This document shows, piece by piece, positions 1 through 9,435 of a stretch of DNA of 64,000 nucleotides (positions within the stretch are counted from its first letter, which is position 1; each line of letters begins with the position of its first letter). The stretch comes from CAVRTM01 sp963696105 (lineage in GTDB: Bacteria > Actinomycetota > Actinomycetes > Actinomycetales > Dermatophilaceae), in assembly GCA_963696105.1 (NCBI GenBank), contig CAVOIP010000005.1, positions 1,488,001 through 1,552,000 on the forward strand. The letters run 5' to 3'. Under the pieces are notes generated by a model, which saw only the letters and a list, made by a program, of their open reading frames with translations, was not told the DNA's origin and did not search any database. The position numbers and the translations under genes are program-made.

Positions 1-49
1 CAGTTGCGGAAAGGGTGGCGGGGCCGCCGTACGGACGGAACAGCCGGGC

Positions 50-1699
50 TCAGGGACGGCCGGCGCCGCCCCGCAGGCGGATCCAGCGGTACCCGTACGG
101 CGCGAGCTCCAGGGCGGCGAGGTCCGGCTCTCCGTAGTCCTGGTCGCCGAACAGCTCCAGCACAGGACCGTCGACCTCGACCTCGGCCCGGACGTCGACC
201 CGGGCCGGGGTCCGGCCGAGGTTGTGCAGCAGCAGCAGCGCTCCGCTGCCGTGGGTGACCTGGTGCACCAGCACGTGCGCCGGGCCGACCGTCATCGCGG
301 TGTGCCGGCCCACGCCGACCTCCGGGCACTCGCGCAGCGTGTGCAGCATCCGCTCGAACCACGCCAGCAGCGAGGCGGGGTCGCGGCGCTGGTCGGTGAC
401 GTTCACGGCGGCGTACCCGAAGGTCTCGTCCTGCACCATGGGCACGGTGAGGTCCTCCGCGGAGCCGGTGGAGAAGCCGCCGTTGGCGGTGGCAGACCAC
501 TGCATCGGGGTGCGGATCGCCGTGCGCTCGGGCAGGGACAAGTCCTCGCCCATGCCGAGCTCGTCGCCGTAGCGCAGCACCGGGGTGCCGGGCATCGTGA
601 ACTGCAGGCTGTAGGCCATCTCCAGCCTGCGCCGGTCCCCGCCGAGCATGGGCGCCAGCCGGCGACGGATACCCCGGCCGTACAGCTGCTGGTCCGGGTC
701 CGGCCCGAACGCGGCGAACACGTCGGCCCGCTCGTCCTCGCTGAGGTTGGACAGGTCCACCTCGTCGTGGTTGCGCAGGAACGTCGCCCACTGCCCGTGG
801 CGCGGCAGCTCCGGCATGGCCTTCACCGTCTCGGCGATCGCCGTCGCGTCCTCGCGGGCCAGCGCCAGCATCACCGCCTGGTTCAGCCGGAACCCGAACA
901 GCAGGTGCACCCGGTTGGCGGACCCGTCGGCGTCCCCGAAGAACTCCAGCAGCTCGTCGTCAGGCACGTTGGCCTCGGCGAGCAGGACGGCGTTGCCGCG
1001 GTTCCACGACAGCTCCTCGCGCAGCTGCACCAGGAAGGCGTAGTCGCGCGGCGGCGAGTCGTCTCCCGGCGTGGTCTGCTCCAGGACGAACGGGGCGGCG
1101 TCCATGCGAAAACCGCTGACGCCCAACCGGGTCCAGTACGCCACGATCTTGAGGATCTCCGCCCTGACGGCCGGGTGGCTGATGTCGAGGTCGGGCTCGA
1201 AGTCGTAGAAGCGGTGGAAGTACCAGGCACCGGCCGTCTCGTCGTACGTCCAGGTCTCCTTCTGCACCCCGGGGAAGACCATGCCCTGGGTGCGGTCCGG
1301 GGGCTCCTCGCGCGACCAGACGTACCAGTCGCGGTACGGCGAGGAAGGGTCGGCGCAGGCGGCGGTGAACCACGGGTGCTCGTTGCTGGTGTGGTTGACG
1401 ACGAGGTCGATCAGCACCCGCAGCCCGCGCTCGTCGGCCTGGTCGAGGAACTCGGCGAAGTCGCCCAGGCTGCCGAGCGCCGGGTCCACCGCGTAGTGGT
1501 CGAGCACGTCGTACCCGCCGTCGCGTCCGGTGGTCGGGTGGATGGGGCTGAGCCACAGGGTCGTGACCCCCAGGCGGGCGAGGTAGTCCAGCCGGCTGGT
1601 CAGCCCGGCGAAGTCGCCGATGCCGTCACCGCCGGAGTCCTGGAACGTGCGCACGTCCAGGCTGTAGATCACGGCGTTGCGGTACCAGCGACCGACCAC
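50..1699 (-). CDS. GH13 alpha-glucosidase / trehalose synthase-like enzyme
   Basis: Glycoside hydrolase family 13 enzyme, probably cytoplasmic (no signal peptide), acting on alpha-glucosides; trehalose synthase-like members share this layout. Visible conserved regions in order: DLVVNH, GFRMDAAP with the nucleophile Asp (about residue 200), LLAEANV with the acid Glu (about 242) and FLRNHDE with the third Asp (about 312), then a C-terminal beta domain. The GTG at 1699 was chosen because GGGAG lies five bases upstream; a GTG at 1738 in the same frame has no clear ribosome site. It lies 157 bp downstream of the GH2 gene on the same strand, so it probably processes sugars from the same locus. Exact substrate is not readable. 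Confidence 0.9.
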   Translation of the reverse strand: MVGRWYRNAVIYSLDVRTFQDSGGDGIGDFAGLTSRLDYLARLGVTTLWLSPIHPTTGRDGGYDVLDHYAVDPALGSLGDFAEFLDQADERGLRVLIDLVVNHTSNEHPWFTAACADPSSPYRDWYVWSREEPPDRTQGMVFPGVQKETWTYDETAGAWYFHRFYDFEPDLDISHPAVRAEILKIVAYWTRLGVSGFRMDAAPFVLEQTTPGDDSPPRDYAFLVQLREELSWNRGNAVLLAEANVPDDELLEFFGDADGSANRVHLLFGFRLNQAVMLALAREDATAIAETVKAMPELPRHGQWATFLRNHDEVDLSNLSEDERADVFAAFGPDPDQQLYGRGIRRRLAPMLGGDRRRLEMAYSLQFTMPGTPVLRYGDELGMGEDLSLPERTAIRTPMQWSATANGGFSTGSAEDLTVPMVQDETFGYAAVNVTDQRRDPASLLAWFERMLHTLRECPEVGVGRHTAMTVGPAHVLVHQVTHGSGALLLLHNLGRTPARVDVRAEVEVDGPVLELFGDQDYGEPDLAALELAPYGYRWIRLRGGAGRP

Positions 1700-1895
1700 G
1701 TCCACTCCCGTCGTTGCCTGCCGGGGCCCGTGCCCCACCTCGCGACGCTACCGGCACCAGCGCCGGTACGCCGCCCGGCGGGCCCGGCGGGCCCCGTCAG
1801 GCCCCGGCGGCCCCCGGCGGGCTCGGGCCGGCTCGGTGTGCTGTGGCGACGCTTGGGTGGTTCGGGCACGGGGAGTAGCGGGCGGTCCGGCACGG

Positions 1896-3743
1896 TCAGT
1901 AGCGGGCGTCCCCCCGCACGATCCGGGCGATGTCAGCGGCCGGGAGCTTCGGCACCCGGTGCTCGTCGCACAGGCCGTTGGCCTCCTGCATGGTGTCCGT
2001 CAGCTGCGTGTAGCAGAAGCCGGCGAGGAAGTCGCTGGCCAGCACTGCCTCGACCAGCGCCCCGACCCGTCCCCGGAAGTCCTCCGCGTCGGCGGCGCGG
2101 GAGTAGCCCCAGGTGTCGTCGGCCGGCTCACCCTCGGTGAACTGGATGCCGCCGAACTCGGTGAGCATCACCGGCTGGCCGCGCTCGGGCTCGTCCGTGA
2201 GCCGGATCCGCCGGCCGGCCGGGCCCATCCCGCTGAGGAGCCGCTTCCGCGCGGCGTCGTCCGCGTAGCGCTCGCGGACGACGGGTGCGGACCACTCGTA
2301 GTCGTGCACCGACCAGATGTCGGAGTCGAGGTGCTCCCACCCGTCGTTGGACACGACCGGCCGGCTCTGGTCCAGGGCCTTGGTCAGGTGGAACAGCGTC
2401 CGCGCGTAGTCGCGCATGGCCGGGTTGTGCGCGATGTGCTGGACGCCCCAGCTCTCGTTGAGCGGCACCCACGTCACGATGCACGGGTGCGACAGGTCGC
2501 GGTCGAGCACCTCGGTCCACTCGGCGACCATCCGGTTCACGGCCGCGGGGCTGAACTCGAAGGCACTCGGGGTCTCGCCCCAGACCAGCAGCCCGAGGGT
2601 GTCCGCCCAGAACAGGAAGCGGGGGTCCTCGATCTTCTGGTGCACCCGGGCGGCGTTGAACCCGAGGTCCTTGATGAGCTGCGCCTCCGCCCGCAGGGCG
2701 TCGGCGGACGGGCTGGCGAGATGGGACTGCGGCCAGTAGCCCTGGCTGAGCACCGAACGGACGTAGTACGGCCGGTCGTTGAGCAGGAACACGCCCTGGT
2801 CGACGGCCGCGGAACGCAGCCCGAGGTAGGAGTGCACGGTGTCGACGTCCCCGGCCGACTCGTCGTCGGGCTGCAGGACGACGACGGCGTCGAGCAGGCG
2901 GGGGTGCTCGGGTGACCACAGCAGCTGCTCGTACGCCTGGCCGTTGCGCTGGTTCGGCAGGTGGACGACGGCCTCGAGCTGCTCGCCCGCGACCGGCACC
3001 GTCACGGTGCCGAGGTCAGTGCCCTCGAACGAGAGTGCGATGCGGACCGACGCGGCGTGGGGCGGGGTCGCGCTGAGCCGGACCGCGACCCGCACGCAGG
3101 ACGACGGCACGTCGGGCACCCAGTGCACCGACCGGATCGAGGCCTCGGGAACGGCCTCGAGCCAGACCGGCTGCCAGATCCCCGTGGTGCGGTGGTACCA
3201 GATGGAGTGCGGATCGGCCTGCCAGTCCTGCTTGCCGCGCGGCTTGGAGACATCGAGCGGGTCGTCCTCGACGCGGACGACCAGCGGCTGGGCGGCCCGC
3301 TCCTCGAGCGCGTCGGTCACGTCGAAGCTGAACGGTGTGTGGCCGCCCTCGTGCTCGCCGAGGAAGGTGCCGTTGAGCCACACCTTGCAGCGGTAGTCGA
3401 CCGCACCGAAGTGCAGGAGCACCCGGCTCCCTTGCGCGTCGCGTCCGGCTTCGGCGAGGTCAGCCGCGCTGAGGTCGCGGTGGTACCAGGCGATCGTGTG
3501 CTGGGAGGTGTCGTGGATCGTCGACGCGGGGGACTCCGGAGGGAACGGCACGACGATGGTGGACCCGAAGGAGGGCTCGGCGTACCAGCGGCCGGCCAGG
3601 CCCTTGTTCTCGTCGTCGAAGCAGAACGCCCACGGGCCGCTGAGGTCGGCCCACGCGGCGCGTAAAAGCTGCGGCCGCGGGTATGTACCGTCCTGCTGGC
3701 TGGCTCGCACCCCGGCATTGTTGTCGACCGTCACCGAATCCAT
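1896..3743 (-). CDS. GH2 glycoside hydrolase (beta-galactosidase/beta-glucuronidase type)
   Basis: About 615-residue family 2 glycosidase: N-terminal sugar-binding jelly roll (around residues 40-190), immunoglobulin-like domain, then a TIM barrel. The acid/base Glu is in PLNESWG (about E430) and the nucleophile Glu in LTEFGG (about E529). There is no signal peptide, so it should act in the cytoplasm on imported oligosaccharides. The frame stays open upstream to 4016, but that part overlaps the regulator gene and reads as non-protein; the ATG at 3743 starts the recognisable domain and sits just after a LacI-type operator (3762-3779). Whether it is a galactosidase, glucuronidase or mannosidase cannot be decided. 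Confidence 0.92.
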   Translation of the reverse strand: MDSVTVDNNAGVRASQQDGTYPRPQLLRAAWADLSGPWAFCFDDENKGLAGRWYAEPSFGSTIVVPFPPESPASTIHDTSQHTIAWYHRDLSAADLAEAGRDAQGSRVLLHFGAVDYRCKVWLNGTFLGEHEGGHTPFSFDVTDALEERAAQPLVVRVEDDPLDVSKPRGKQDWQADPHSIWYHRTTGIWQPVWLEAVPEASIRSVHWVPDVPSSCVRVAVRLSATPPHAASVRIALSFEGTDLGTVTVPVAGEQLEAVVHLPNQRNGQAYEQLLWSPEHPRLLDAVVVLQPDDESAGDVDTVHSYLGLRSAAVDQGVFLLNDRPYYVRSVLSQGYWPQSHLASPSADALRAEAQLIKDLGFNAARVHQKIEDPRFLFWADTLGLLVWGETPSAFEFSPAAVNRMVAEWTEVLDRDLSHPCIVTWVPLNESWGVQHIAHNPAMRDYARTLFHLTKALDQSRPVVSNDGWEHLDSDIWSVHDYEWSAPVVRERYADDAARKRLLSGMGPAGRRIRLTDEPERGQPVMLTEFGGIQFTEGEPADDTWGYSRAADAEDFRGRVGALVEAVLASDFLAGFCYTQLTDTMQEANGLCDEHRVPKLPAADIARIVRGDARY

Positions 3744-3761
3744 GGCGACAGTGTGGCCGAA

Positions 3762-3779
3762 ATATCCAGCGCTGTAAAT
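3762..3779. promoter_or_regulatory. Putative LacI-family operator upstream of GH2 gene
   Basis: Imperfect palindrome centred on AGCGCT (ATATCCAGCGCTGTAAAT), 19 bp before the GH2 start and downstream of the lacI-type stop. The core GCGCTGTAA recurs in the operator at 4956-4975. That a LacI protein encoded between the two sites binds both is inference. Confidence 0.65.
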
Positions 3780-3823
3780 CTGTGGTCGCCGGGCAGCCGA
3801 TGGGAGGTGGGGGTGCCGGACGG

Positions 3824-4840
3824 TCAGCCGGCCGGGGCCGGGGCGCTCTCGCGGACGACGAGCGAGTAGTCCACCAGGCGGTGCCGCCCCAGGCCGTCGA
3901 AGCCGCCGATGCGTTCCTGCAACATCTGCATGGCGACCTGCGCGATCGCGTGGGTGTCGGGCGCGACGGTGGTGAGGCTGGGGTAGGTGTAGGCGGCCAT
4001 CGAGATGTCGTCCCACCCGGTGATCGCCACGTCGCCGGGCACGTTCAGCCCACGCTCCTGGATCGCCCGGAGCGAGCCGATCGCGGCCACGTCGTCGCGG
4101 CAGACGAGGCCGTCGAAGTGCACCCCCTGGTCGAGCGCGGCACCCACGGACTCGGCCGCGTCGTGGGACGAGATCGACCGGCTCGGGAGCAGCAGCGACA
4201 TGTCGACGCGCCGGCCCGCCTGCTCCAGCGCCTCCTGGTAGCCCATCAGCCGCTGCGTCGACGTCGCGGACTGCCCATGCTCCTCGTGGCCGGCGAACGC
4301 GATGCGCCTCCTGCCCAGGGCGATGAGGTGCTGTGTCGCTTTCGTTGCGGCAGCTACGTTGTCGATCATCACGTGGTCGACACTCAGGGGTGCGGCACCC
4401 TCGCCGAGCAGGACGAGGGGAACGTCTCCGCGGTGCTGTGCGATCTCCTTGGAGGACATCACCGACGGCTGGAAGATCACACCGTCCACCAGCCCGGCCT
4501 CGCTGCTGGAGACCACGGCTCGTTCGCCCTGGAGGGTCCCGCCCGTGAGCTCGAGCAGGAGCCGGTACCCGCGCTCGGAGGCCGCCCCGCTGACCACCCG
4601 CGCGAGCTCGGAGAAGTAGGGGACGCTGACGTCCGCCAGGGCCAGGGCGATGAGCCCGGTCCTGCCGGTCGCAAGGCGCCGGCCCAGGGCGTTCGGCCGG
4701 TAGCCCAGCTCGTCGATCGCCCGCTGCACCCGCTCGCGGGTGCGGCTGCTGACGTGGGGGTAGTCGTGGACGACGTTGGACACCGTCTTCATCGACACCC
4801 CGGCCACGCGGGCGACGTCCTCCAGCCGAACCCTCGCCAT
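3824..4840 (-). CDS. LacI-family transcriptional regulator
   Basis: A 338-residue LacI/GalR regulator. The N-terminal helix-turn-helix begins VRLEDVARVAGVSMKTVSNV, followed by the hinge helix (about 45-60) and a periplasmic-binding-protein-like effector domain ending VVRESAP. The ATG at 4840 is preceded by GGAGGAGGG; the frame is open to 4957 but the extra residues lie before the HTH and overlap the promoter region. It sits between the GH2 gene and the divergent ABC importer operon, both of which carry a near-identical AGCGCT-centred palindrome, so it probably represses both until an oligosaccharide is present. Confidence 0.93.
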   Translation of the reverse strand: MARVRLEDVARVAGVSMKTVSNVVHDYPHVSSRTRERVQRAIDELGYRPNALGRRLATGRTGLIALALADVSVPYFSELARVVSGAASERGYRLLLELTGGTLQGERAVVSSSEAGLVDGVIFQPSVMSSKEIAQHRGDVPLVLLGEGAAPLSVDHVMIDNVAAATKATQHLIALGRRRIAFAGHEEHGQSATSTQRLMGYQEALEQAGRRVDMSLLLPSRSISSHDAAESVGAALDQGVHFDGLVCRDDVAAIGSLRAIQERGLNVPGDVAITGWDDISMAAYTYPSLTTVAPDTHAIAQVAMQMLQERIGGFDGLGRHRLVDYSLVVRESAPAPAG

Positions 4841-4946
4841 CGCCCTCCTCCTCACCTGATCGGGGTCGATGTCCGCCACCGCCGGGAACGACTCTAGTGC
4901 GGCCCTGGCTAGCGTCCGGACGGCGGAGAACATCCGCCGGTACCTA

Positions 4947-4975
4947 TTGACAGCCAATTTATAGCGCTGTAATTT
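4947..4975 (+). promoter_or_regulatory. Promoter with overlapping LacI-type operator for the ABC importer operon
   Basis: TTGACA at 4947-4952, a 17-bp spacer and a TAATTT -10-like hexamer at 4970-4975. The palindrome AATTTATAGCGCTGTAATTT (4956-4975) covers the spacer and -10, the expected position for a repressor operator. It shares its core with the site at 3762-3779. Confidence 0.65.
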
Positions 4976-5076
4976 CGCGGGAAGCTCGATCGCAGAACAC
5001 CAGCCGCCCCAGGGATGGCACTCCGTCCGGGGTGACCCACGTCACCAGCGGGCCGACACACTCGAAGGAGAGCACA

Positions 5077-6399
5077 GTGCACAGGAGATTCGGTCAGCGC
5101 GTCCTCACGGCGGCGGTCGCCACGGGCATCGGGGCATCGCTCGCCGCCTGCGGCGGCGGCTCAGCTGCACCCGGCGCTGCGGGCGCCGTGAAGGGTGGCG
5201 GCGACTACACCGGTCCCGCGGTGAACATCAGCTTCTGGAACGGGTGGACCGGAGGAGCCGCACCCGTCCTGGTGCCCAAGCTCATCCAGAAGTTCAACGC
5301 CACGCACAAGAACATCGTCGTCAAGGACGTCCCGATGCAGTGGGCGGACATCTCGGCGAAGATGCCCCTCGCGATCAAGGGCGGCAAGGGCCCCGACGTG
5401 TCGGTGGCCCACGGTGACGACCTCGCGACGTACGCGGCGCAGGGTCTGCTGCTCAAGAGCGACAGCATCGTCAAGACGCTGGGCTACGGCGCGAGCGACT
5501 TCCCGTCCGGCGTCTTCGATGCCGGCAACTACAAGGGCGCGCAGTACGCGATCCCGTGGAGCGTGACCCCGCTCGGTCTCTACGTGAACACCGCGGCACT
5601 CAAGAAGGCCGGCCTCAACCCAGCAGCGCTCCCGACCGACAAGGCCGGCTACCTCAAGGCACTCGACGCCCTGAAGGCCTCCGGTATGCAGGGGGAGTGG
5701 GTCGACGGCTACGTCTTCACCGGGACGTTCGAGTTCGAGTCGCTGATCTGGCAGATGGGCGGCCAGCTGTACAACAAGGGCGTCACCCAGGCGACCTTCA
5801 ACTCCGACGCCGGGGTGCAGGCCCTGACCTGGATGACCGACCTCATCAAGAAGGGCCACAGCCCGGCGAACGTCGCCCAGGACGGCAACTTCAACGCGCT
5901 CGTCAGTGGCAAGACCGCCTTCAACTGGAACGGCGTGTGGCAGACCACCAACGACGCGCTGGCGAAGGTCGACTGGACCGCCGCCCCGGTCCCGCAGATC
6001 GGCACCCAGAAGGCGGTCTGGGCGAGCTCGACGCACTGGATCTTCCCGGCCAACAAGGGCGGCGACCCGAACAAGACGGCCGCGGCGGCGACGTTCGTCA
6101 AGTGGATGAACGACAACTCCGCCGGCTGGGCGGACACCGGCGAGCTGCCGGCCGACAACACGGTCCGCAACAACCCGTCGCTGGTCAAGGCACACCCGCA
6201 CCTGAAGCCGTTCCTCGCCGAGCTGCCCTATGCGCACTACGAGACGACGGCGCCGGGGATCAACGCGGCGAACGCGACCATCACCACCGCGCTGAACGAG
6301 GCTGTCCTGGGCAAGAAGAGCCCGAAGCAGGCCCTCGACGACGCGGCCGCGAAGGCTGACCAGATCCTCAAGCAGAACGCGAGCCAGTACGGTGGCTGA
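5077..6399 (+). CDS. ABC sugar importer, substrate-binding lipoprotein
   Basis: Extracellular solute-binding protein of the maltose/oligosaccharide class (family 1), about 440 residues. The signal peptide ends in the lipobox LAAC with the lipidated Cys at residue 25, followed by a glycine-rich linker. The mature part has the usual aromatic-rich sugar-binding pattern (SFWNGWTGG, FNWNGVW). The start is the GTG at 5077, after GAAGGAG; an upstream ATG at 5032 would put charged residues before the signal peptide. It is first in the operon and probably binds the oligosaccharide degraded by the neighbouring GH43, GH2 and GH13 enzymes. Confidence 0.93.
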   Translation: MHRRFGQRVLTAAVATGIGASLAACGGGSAAPGAAGAVKGGGDYTGPAVNISFWNGWTGGAAPVLVPKLIQKFNATHKNIVVKDVPMQWADISAKMPLAIKGGKGPDVSVAHGDDLATYAAQGLLLKSDSIVKTLGYGASDFPSGVFDAGNYKGAQYAIPWSVTPLGLYVNTAALKKAGLNPAALPTDKAGYLKALDALKASGMQGEWVDGYVFTGTFEFESLIWQMGGQLYNKGVTQATFNSDAGVQALTWMTDLIKKGHSPANVAQDGNFNALVSGKTAFNWNGVWQTTNDALAKVDWTAAPVPQIGTQKAVWASSTHWIFPANKGGDPNKTAAAATFVKWMNDNSAGWADTGELPADNTVRNNPSLVKAHPHLKPFLAELPYAHYETTAPGINAANATITTALNEAVLGKKSPKQALDDAAAKADQILKQNASQYGG

Positions 6400-7327
6400 C
6401 GTCTCGCTGCCCGCCGTCAACCCCCGGGGCTCGCGCTCCGGGGGCACGGCGGTGCGGCGCAAGACGGGCACGGCCTACCTCTTCCTGGCCCCGTTCCTCA
6501 TCCTCTTCGTGGTGTTCGTGCTGGCGCCGGCGGTCTACGGACTGTGGGTCAGCCTGCACCTCTGGAACCCGCTGATGCCGAACCAGCCGTTCACCGGCCT
6601 GGACAACTACATCCAGCTCTTCACCCCCGGCTCGCTCACCTCCGGTGACTTCTGGGACAGCATGCGGGCGACGGGGATCTTCACCGTCGCGAGCGTGCCC
6701 TTCCTGGTCGCCATCCCGCTGCTGATCGCGGTTCTGCTGAACCAGAAGATCAAGGGCGGCAACGTCTTCCGGGCCATCTTCTTCGCGCCGTACGTCCTGG
6801 GCGTCGCCGTCATCGGCGTGATCTGGAAGTATCTGCTCGACCCCCAGCTCGGCGTCGTCAACCACGTGCTCGGCATGTTCGGGGTGTCGGCCAACATCCC
6901 GTGGACGGTCGACTCGCCGTGGGTGTGGGTGTCCCTCGTCGGCGTGACCGTCTGGTGGACCCTGGGGTTCAACACCGTCATCCTGCTCGCCGGCCTCCAG
7001 GGGATCAACGCCGAGCTGTACGACGCGGCGTCCGTGGACGGCGCGGGGCCGCTGCGCAAGTTCACCAGCGTGACGCTGCCCGGGCTGCGCCCGGTCATGA
7101 TGTTCGTGACGACGGTGACGATCCTGGCGTCGGCCAACATGTTCGGGCAGTCCTACCTGATGACCAGGGGCGGCCCGGGGCACACCACCCGCACGGCGGT
7201 CATGTACATCGCCGACCAAGGGCTGTCGCAGAACAACATGGGCGCCGCATCGGCCATGAGCTACGTGCTGTTCGCGTTCCTCGCGGTCATCAGCGTGATC
7301 AATTTCCGCCTGCAGCGCGAGAAGTAG
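6392..7327 (+). CDS. ABC sugar importer, MalF-type permease
   Basis: Inner-membrane permease of 311 residues with about six membrane spans; the first is LFLAPFLILFVVFVLAPAVY. The ATPase-coupling EAA loop reads ELYDAASVDGAGPLRKFTSVTLPGL. It starts at a GTG that overlaps the end of the binding-protein gene by 8 bp, so the two are translationally coupled. It forms a heterodimer with the next permease. No ATPase gene lies in the operon, so a shared MsiK-type ATPase elsewhere in the genome is likely, as is common in actinobacteria. Confidence 0.93.
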   Translation: MADVSLPAVNPRGSRSGGTAVRRKTGTAYLFLAPFLILFVVFVLAPAVYGLWVSLHLWNPLMPNQPFTGLDNYIQLFTPGSLTSGDFWDSMRATGIFTVASVPFLVAIPLLIAVLLNQKIKGGNVFRAIFFAPYVLGVAVIGVIWKYLLDPQLGVVNHVLGMFGVSANIPWTVDSPWVWVSLVGVTVWWTLGFNTVILLAGLQGINAELYDAASVDGAGPLRKFTSVTLPGLRPVMMFVTTVTILASANMFGQSYLMTRGGPGHTTRTAVMYIADQGLSQNNMGAASAMSYVLFAFLAVISVINFRLQREK

Positions 7328-7341
7328 GAGCAGAGGTCCTC

Positions 7342-8259
7342 ATGGCAACAGACCGTCTAGCGCAGGCCACGCCGGCCCCGGGCCCCGAGGCTAAGGGGAC
7401 GCCCGTCGCCGGGCGCGCGCCCACGCCGCGACGGCGCCGGCCCAAGCCCGGCCGGGTCGCGGTCTACGCCGTCCTGATCGTCACGGCCCTGGCCATCCTC
7501 GTCCCGCTGGCGTGGATCTTCCTGACGTCGTTCAAGACCGACTTCAACGCGATCAACGCGCCCGCCTCGCCGTGGCCGAAACCCTTTGTGTTCGACGCCT
7601 ACCGCACCTTGTCCAGCGGCCAGCAGCAGATCTTCCGGTGGTTCCTCAACAGCGTCGCCGCGGCGTCCCTGCAGACCGCCCTCATCCTCGTGACCGCCTC
7701 GATGGGGGCTTATGCGCTGGCCCGCATGGAGTTCCGCGGCAAGAAGCTGGTCTTCGGGGCGATCGTGGCGACCCTGCTCGTGCCACCGGTGATCTTCCTC
7801 ATCCCCAACTACCTGATCGTCGAGCGGCTCGGGTGGCTCGACACCCTGTGGGCGGTCTCGGTGCCCGGCGCCGCCGGCGCGTTCGGGATCTTCTTCCTGC
7901 GCCAGTTCTTCGTCGGCCTGCCCAAGGAGATCGAGGAGGCGGCGCGGATCGACGGGGCCGGGGACCTCAGGATCTTCCTGCAGATCATCCTGCCGCTCTC
8001 GCGCCCGGCCATCGCCACGCTCGCGGTCCTGAGCTTCCTGGCCAACTGGAACGACTTCCTCTGGCCGGTCTACGTGCTGCTGAGCCCGGAGAAGCTCACC
8101 CTGCAGCCCGGGCTGTCGGTGCTGCAGGGGGCGTACTCGACCCACTTCGGCATCGTCATGGCCGGCGCGGTGGTCGCGTCCGTCCCGGTCCTGATCCTCT
8201 TCACCCTCGCGCAGCGCCAGATCGTCGAGAGCGTCGCCAGCTCCGGGCTCAAGGGCTAG
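7342..8259 (+). CDS. ABC sugar importer, MalG-type permease
   Basis: Second permease, 305 residues, six predicted spans, with the MalG-type EAA loop EEAARIDGAGDLRIFLQIILP. It starts at ATG 7342 after AGGAG at 7326-7330, 14 bp after the previous stop. The frame is open far upstream, but that is the shadow of the preceding permease. An N-terminal tail rich in Pro and Arg precedes the first span at about residue 35. Confidence 0.93.
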   Translation: MATDRLAQATPAPGPEAKGTPVAGRAPTPRRRRPKPGRVAVYAVLIVTALAILVPLAWIFLTSFKTDFNAINAPASPWPKPFVFDAYRTLSSGQQQIFRWFLNSVAAASLQTALILVTASMGAYALARMEFRGKKLVFGAIVATLLVPPVIFLIPNYLIVERLGWLDTLWAVSVPGAAGAFGIFFLRQFFVGLPKEIEEAARIDGAGDLRIFLQIILPLSRPAIATLAVLSFLANWNDFLWPVYVLLSPEKLTLQPGLSVLQGAYSTHFGIVMAGAVVASVPVLILFTLAQRQIVESVASSGLKG

Positions 8260-8261
8260 CG

Positions 8262-9254
8262 GTGCGTCCGACCCGCCTGTGGGTCGCCTCCCTCGTCGTC
8301 GCGGTCACCCTGGCCGGCTCCCTGTCGGGCTGCGGTGGGGGGTCGGCGGCGAGGGAGCAGGCTCCGGCCTCGTCGTCGCCGCTCTCCACGGGGTTTGCCA
8401 TCGACCAGGACTTCCCGGACCCGGACGTGCTGCGGGTGGGAGACACGTTCTACGCCTACGCCACCAACAGCCCGTCGGCCAACGTCCAGCTCGCGACCTC
8501 GCGGGACGGGAGGACGTGGTCGGTGTCCGCCTCCGACGTCCTCCCGACCTTGCCCACCTGGGCTCAGCCAGGAAAGACCTGGGCGCCGGACGTGTCCGTC
8601 ACGTCCGCAGGGCGCTACCTCATGTACGTCGTGATGGCGAGCACCAGCCCGGCCCTGCAGTGCATCGGGGTTGCAGCCTCGGCGTCACCGTCGGGACCGT
8701 TCAAGCCGGTCGGGAACCGCCCGCTGGTGTGCCCCAAGCACGAGGGCGGCGCGATCGACCCCAGCACCTTCGTCGACACCGACGGGACGCGGTACCTGCT
8801 CTGGAAGAACGATGGGAACTGCTGTGGCCTCGACACCTGGCTGCAGATGGCGCCACTGTCCCGGGACGGCTTGGCGCTGGCCGGGCCGGCGACGAAGCTC
8901 GTCAAGCAGACCGCCGGCTGGGAGGGGTCCGTGGTCGAGGCTCCGGTGCTGGTCAAGCACGGCTCGCACTACGTCCTCCTCTACTCCGCGAACAGCTATG
9001 CCGGCGAGGCGTATGCGATCGGGTACGCGACGGCCTCCTCGGCGACGGGGCCGTACCGCAAGCACCCCGTTCCCCTGCTGAGCACCTCGTCCTCGAACGG
9101 GCGCTTCACGGGCCCGGGTGGACAGGACGTGGTCACCGGGCCGGACGGCCACGACCTCCTGGTCTTCCACTCCTGGGACCCGGCGCGGATCTACCGGGGG
9201 ATGAACGTGCTGCCGCTCCAGTGGAACGGCGACGAGCCCGTGGTCCGTCCCTAG
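8262..9254 (+). CDS. GH43-type secreted glycosidase lipoprotein
   Basis: About 330 residues starting at GTG 8262, two bases after the permease stop. The signal peptide ends in the lipobox LSGC (Cys 24), so it is anchored on the outer face of the membrane. The body is a five-bladed beta-propeller of glycoside hydrolase family 43: base Asp in FPDPDV (about D53), second Asp in GAIDPSTF, acid Glu in SVVEAPVL. These enzymes usually cut arabino- or xylo-configured glycosides. Co-transcription with the importer suggests it trims oligosaccharides at the cell surface before uptake. Confidence 0.9.
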   Translation: MRPTRLWVASLVVAVTLAGSLSGCGGGSAAREQAPASSSPLSTGFAIDQDFPDPDVLRVGDTFYAYATNSPSANVQLATSRDGRTWSVSASDVLPTLPTWAQPGKTWAPDVSVTSAGRYLMYVVMASTSPALQCIGVAASASPSGPFKPVGNRPLVCPKHEGGAIDPSTFVDTDGTRYLLWKNDGNCCGLDTWLQMAPLSRDGLALAGPATKLVKQTAGWEGSVVEAPVLVKHGSHYVLLYSANSYAGEAYAIGYATASSATGPYRKHPVPLLSTSSSNGRFTGPGGQDVVTGPDGHDLLVFHSWDPARIYRGMNVLPLQWNGDEPVVRP

Positions 9255-9435
9255 CCTCCACCCGCCCTGCCCTGCCGTGCACGCGTGCGACTCGCAGTGG
9301 CATGCAGCGGGCTTGGTATCAGCAGTGGTCGCCGTCTCAAGTGGGCCATTCCCGGTCCGGCCGTCTCCCTGGCTCGCGACGCTGTCGGACCTCGCCGCCG
9401 TACGCCGCCCCGAGGCGCCGGCACGCTCCGGCCGG

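Noticed and set aside
224..2140. 638-codon open frame on the plus strand opposite the GH13 gene
   Set aside because: Arg/His/Val-rich antisense translation of a clear GH13 gene, typical of high-GC DNA; no ribosome site or domain.
3744..4016. N-terminal extension of the GH2 frame
   Set aside because: Overlaps the lacI gene and the operator and has no protein-like content; the ATG at 3743 fits the domain start.
5161..6471. 436-codon minus-strand frame opposite the sugar-binding lipoprotein
   Set aside because: Antisense shadow; the plus strand carries a signal peptide, lipobox and a complete domain.
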